Source: Sphingorhabdus sp. EL138 (lineage in GTDB: Bacteria; Pseudomonadota; Alphaproteobacteria; Sphingomonadales; Sphingomonadaceae). From it: a stretch of DNA of 64,000 bases. Position 1 is the stretch's first letter, and every line of letters begins with the position of its first letter. A program made the translations under genes and the position numbers. Below are positions 63,959 through 64,000 of the stretch, piece after piece. The notes under the pieces are model-generated. The model searched no databases. It was not told where the DNA came from and saw only the letters and a list, made by a program, of their open reading frames with translations. The stretch spans positions 1 through 64,000 of the forward strand of contig NZ_CAMAYF010000008.1 of the NCBI RefSeq assembly GCF_945862485.1, written 5' to 3'.

Positions 63959-64000
63959 AAATGCAATTCCAATAACGAGTTTTATTTGCCGCGTGCATGA

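Overview
The window is a stretch of alphaproteobacterial chromosome, most likely from the order Sphingomonadales (a Sphingopyxis/Sphingorhabdus-like organism). Reasons: a GcrA cell-cycle regulator, a split b/b' ATP synthase (atpI-B-E-F'-F), a petABC cytochrome bc1 operon, an accessory complex I subunit of the NDUFS4 type, class II DAHP synthase, a SUV3-like helicase next to an S4 protein and FdxA, and medium-to-high GC with mostly housekeeping genes. Gene density is high, there are many 1-4 bp overlaps, and no insertion sequence, CRISPR array or complete prophage is visible.

Layout. 1-2600: tRNA-Arg, a LysM membrane protein, an Ala-rich lipoprotein, a holin/endolysin lysis pair of gene-transfer-agent (GTA) type, tRNA-Pro. 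2700-5770: yajC-secD-secF. 5770-6919: a divergent pair made of an XRE regulator and a DUF6456 (GafZ-like) protein. 6900-17700: uup, D-amino-acid aminotransferase, SIMPL protein, a PepSY/response-regulator/histidine-kinase system, chorismate mutase, polyprenyl synthase, hrpB, NDUFS4-like subunit, NUDIX hydrolase. 17700-19800: TPM/TPM/lemA. 20000-28600: serine hydrolase and a polyamine uptake and catabolism locus (potFHIG-like transporter, SpuC-type aminotransferase, PuuD-type amidotransferase) with an FKBP between. 28600-39600: isovaleryl-CoA dehydrogenase, ferredoxin reductase, helicase-S4-fdxA, an old-yellow-enzyme family oxidoreductase, lipB, membrane protein, GNAT, hemF, trmL. 39700-47800: tRNA-Gly, petABC, aroG(II), orphan response regulator, tRNA-Gln, ilvE, marR-hisE-HIT. 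47800-54400: amino-acid permease, MFS exporter, radC, a candidate structured RNA, atpIBEF'F. 54400-end: uvrC, recO, leuB, metZ, apaG, lysR, parE, gcrA.

The most interesting signal is a small regulatory network that I infer to control a gene transfer agent. The holin/endolysin pair (about 1.4-2.4 kb) and the XRE/DUF6456 divergent promoter (about 6.35 kb) share two sequence blocks, ACCAAATAGGTT and TTGTAGGAAAG, found next to each other in both intergenic regions. In Caulobacter the DUF6456 protein GafZ activates GTA production, and the holin here belongs to the family named for GTA release. This suggests that the XRE protein or the DUF6456 activator controls a remote lysis cassette through a shared operator, while the GTA structural cluster lies outside the window.

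Other non-coding structure: two REPIN-like paired palindromes (57.5 and 61.1 kb), two simpler REP palindromes (8.8 and 54.4 kb), an identical 18-bp sequence at two convergent gene junctions that supplies stop codons for four genes, TTAC half-sites spaced in multiples of 10 bp upstream of an orphan response regulator, and a structured RNA candidate ending in an intrinsic terminator just before the ATP synthase operon. Function calls rest on motif recognition and gene context only; no database search was run.
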